DNA of 64,000 bases from positions 992,001 to 1,056,000 of the forward strand of contig CAVVEC010000016.1 of the NCBI GenBank assembly GCA_963747105.1, in the 5' to 3' direction. Below the pieces are notes generated by a model. That model saw only the letters and a program-made list of their open reading frames with translations, searched no databases and was not told the DNA's origin. The position numbers and the translations under genes are program-made. Origin of the DNA: CAVVEC01 sp963747105. GTDB taxonomy: Bacteria; Acidobacteriota; Terriglobia; Terriglobales; Acidobacteriaceae. Shown here in pieces: positions 63,934 through 64,000 of the stretch (its first letter is position 1; every line of letters begins with the position of its first letter).

Positions 63934-64000
63934 GTCATTCCGAGGAGCGGAGCTACGAGGAATCTGCAGTTCTCCTTGGATTGTGAAGAACTGCAGATCC
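63934..64000. repeat. dispersed palindromic repeat, copy 3 (cut by window end)
   Basis: Starts GTCATTCCGAGGAGCGG at 63934 and contains CGAGGAATCTGCAGTT (63956-63971), the exact inverse of the 16-nt core of copies 1 and 2; a second AACTGCAGATCC follows at 63989. The element continues past the window. Confidence 0.78.

Overview
The window looks like a piece of a high-GC Acidobacteriota chromosome (Koribacter/Acidobacteriia-like). This is inferred from the gene mix (regulatory-like carboxypeptidase domains, TPR proteins, Ser/Thr kinases, RND efflux, a DUF5996 protein, a FecR-type aromatic-rich protein) and from dispersed palindromic repeats between genes; no rRNA or other decisive phylogenetic marker is present. 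No tRNA, rRNA, CRISPR array, transposase or phage gene was recognised. A striking technical property is that many genes (slt, lspA, ileS, the mdtB-like permease, nifJ, an ABC permease, pfk, the whole 41.7-52.6 kb lipid block, cstA, ybdD) are read only by hopping between frames, while family-like protein sequence continues on both sides of every break. The simplest reading is uncorrected single-base indels, not decayed genes, so disrupted genes are annotated over their full span.

Layout: 0.3-9.5 kb holds a GAF-like protein, a lytic transglycosylase, a glyoxalase-fold protein, the lspA-ileS pair (minus) and a TonB-type protein. 9.8-23.3 kb holds an orphan Flp-type pilin, dodecin, a degenerate kinase fused to a TonB-like tail, a CnaB-like secreted protein, a phosphodiesterase-TPR fusion, a secreted unknown, a sulfotransferase-like P-loop protein, a Ser/Thr kinase with a CsgG-like neighbour, a LysR regulator and a cupredoxin-like secreted protein. 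23.4-30.9 kb is an mdtABC-type RND efflux operon (minus). 31.3-39.8 kb holds a GNAT protein, a DHODH-like enzyme downstream of nifJ (pyruvate:ferredoxin oxidoreductase), and two MacB/FtsX-type permeases.

40.3-53.1 kb is the most interesting stretch, all on the plus strand: a phosphofructokinase with pyrophosphate-type signatures, then a HAD-like/fatty-acyl reductase fusion, a second extended SDR, a polysaccharide pyruvyl-transferase-like protein, two acyl/AMP ligases flanking an enoyl-CoA hydratase and a stand-alone acyl carrier protein, a diacylglycerol/sphingoid kinase, and a membrane thioredoxin plus VKOR pair. The content suggests activation, carrier loading, reduction and phosphorylation of a long acyl chain, possibly for ether or otherwise unusual membrane lipids (hypothesis).

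53.3-64.0 kb has an esterase, a small secreted protein, two multi-pass glycosyltransferase-like proteins, cstA-ybdD (pyruvate/peptide uptake), ruvC, two secreted proteins and a DUF5996 protein. Two perfect TGTGA-N6-TCACA palindromes (37000 and 54681) suggest a CRP/FNR-family regulator acting on nifJ and on the 54.6 kb intergenic region.
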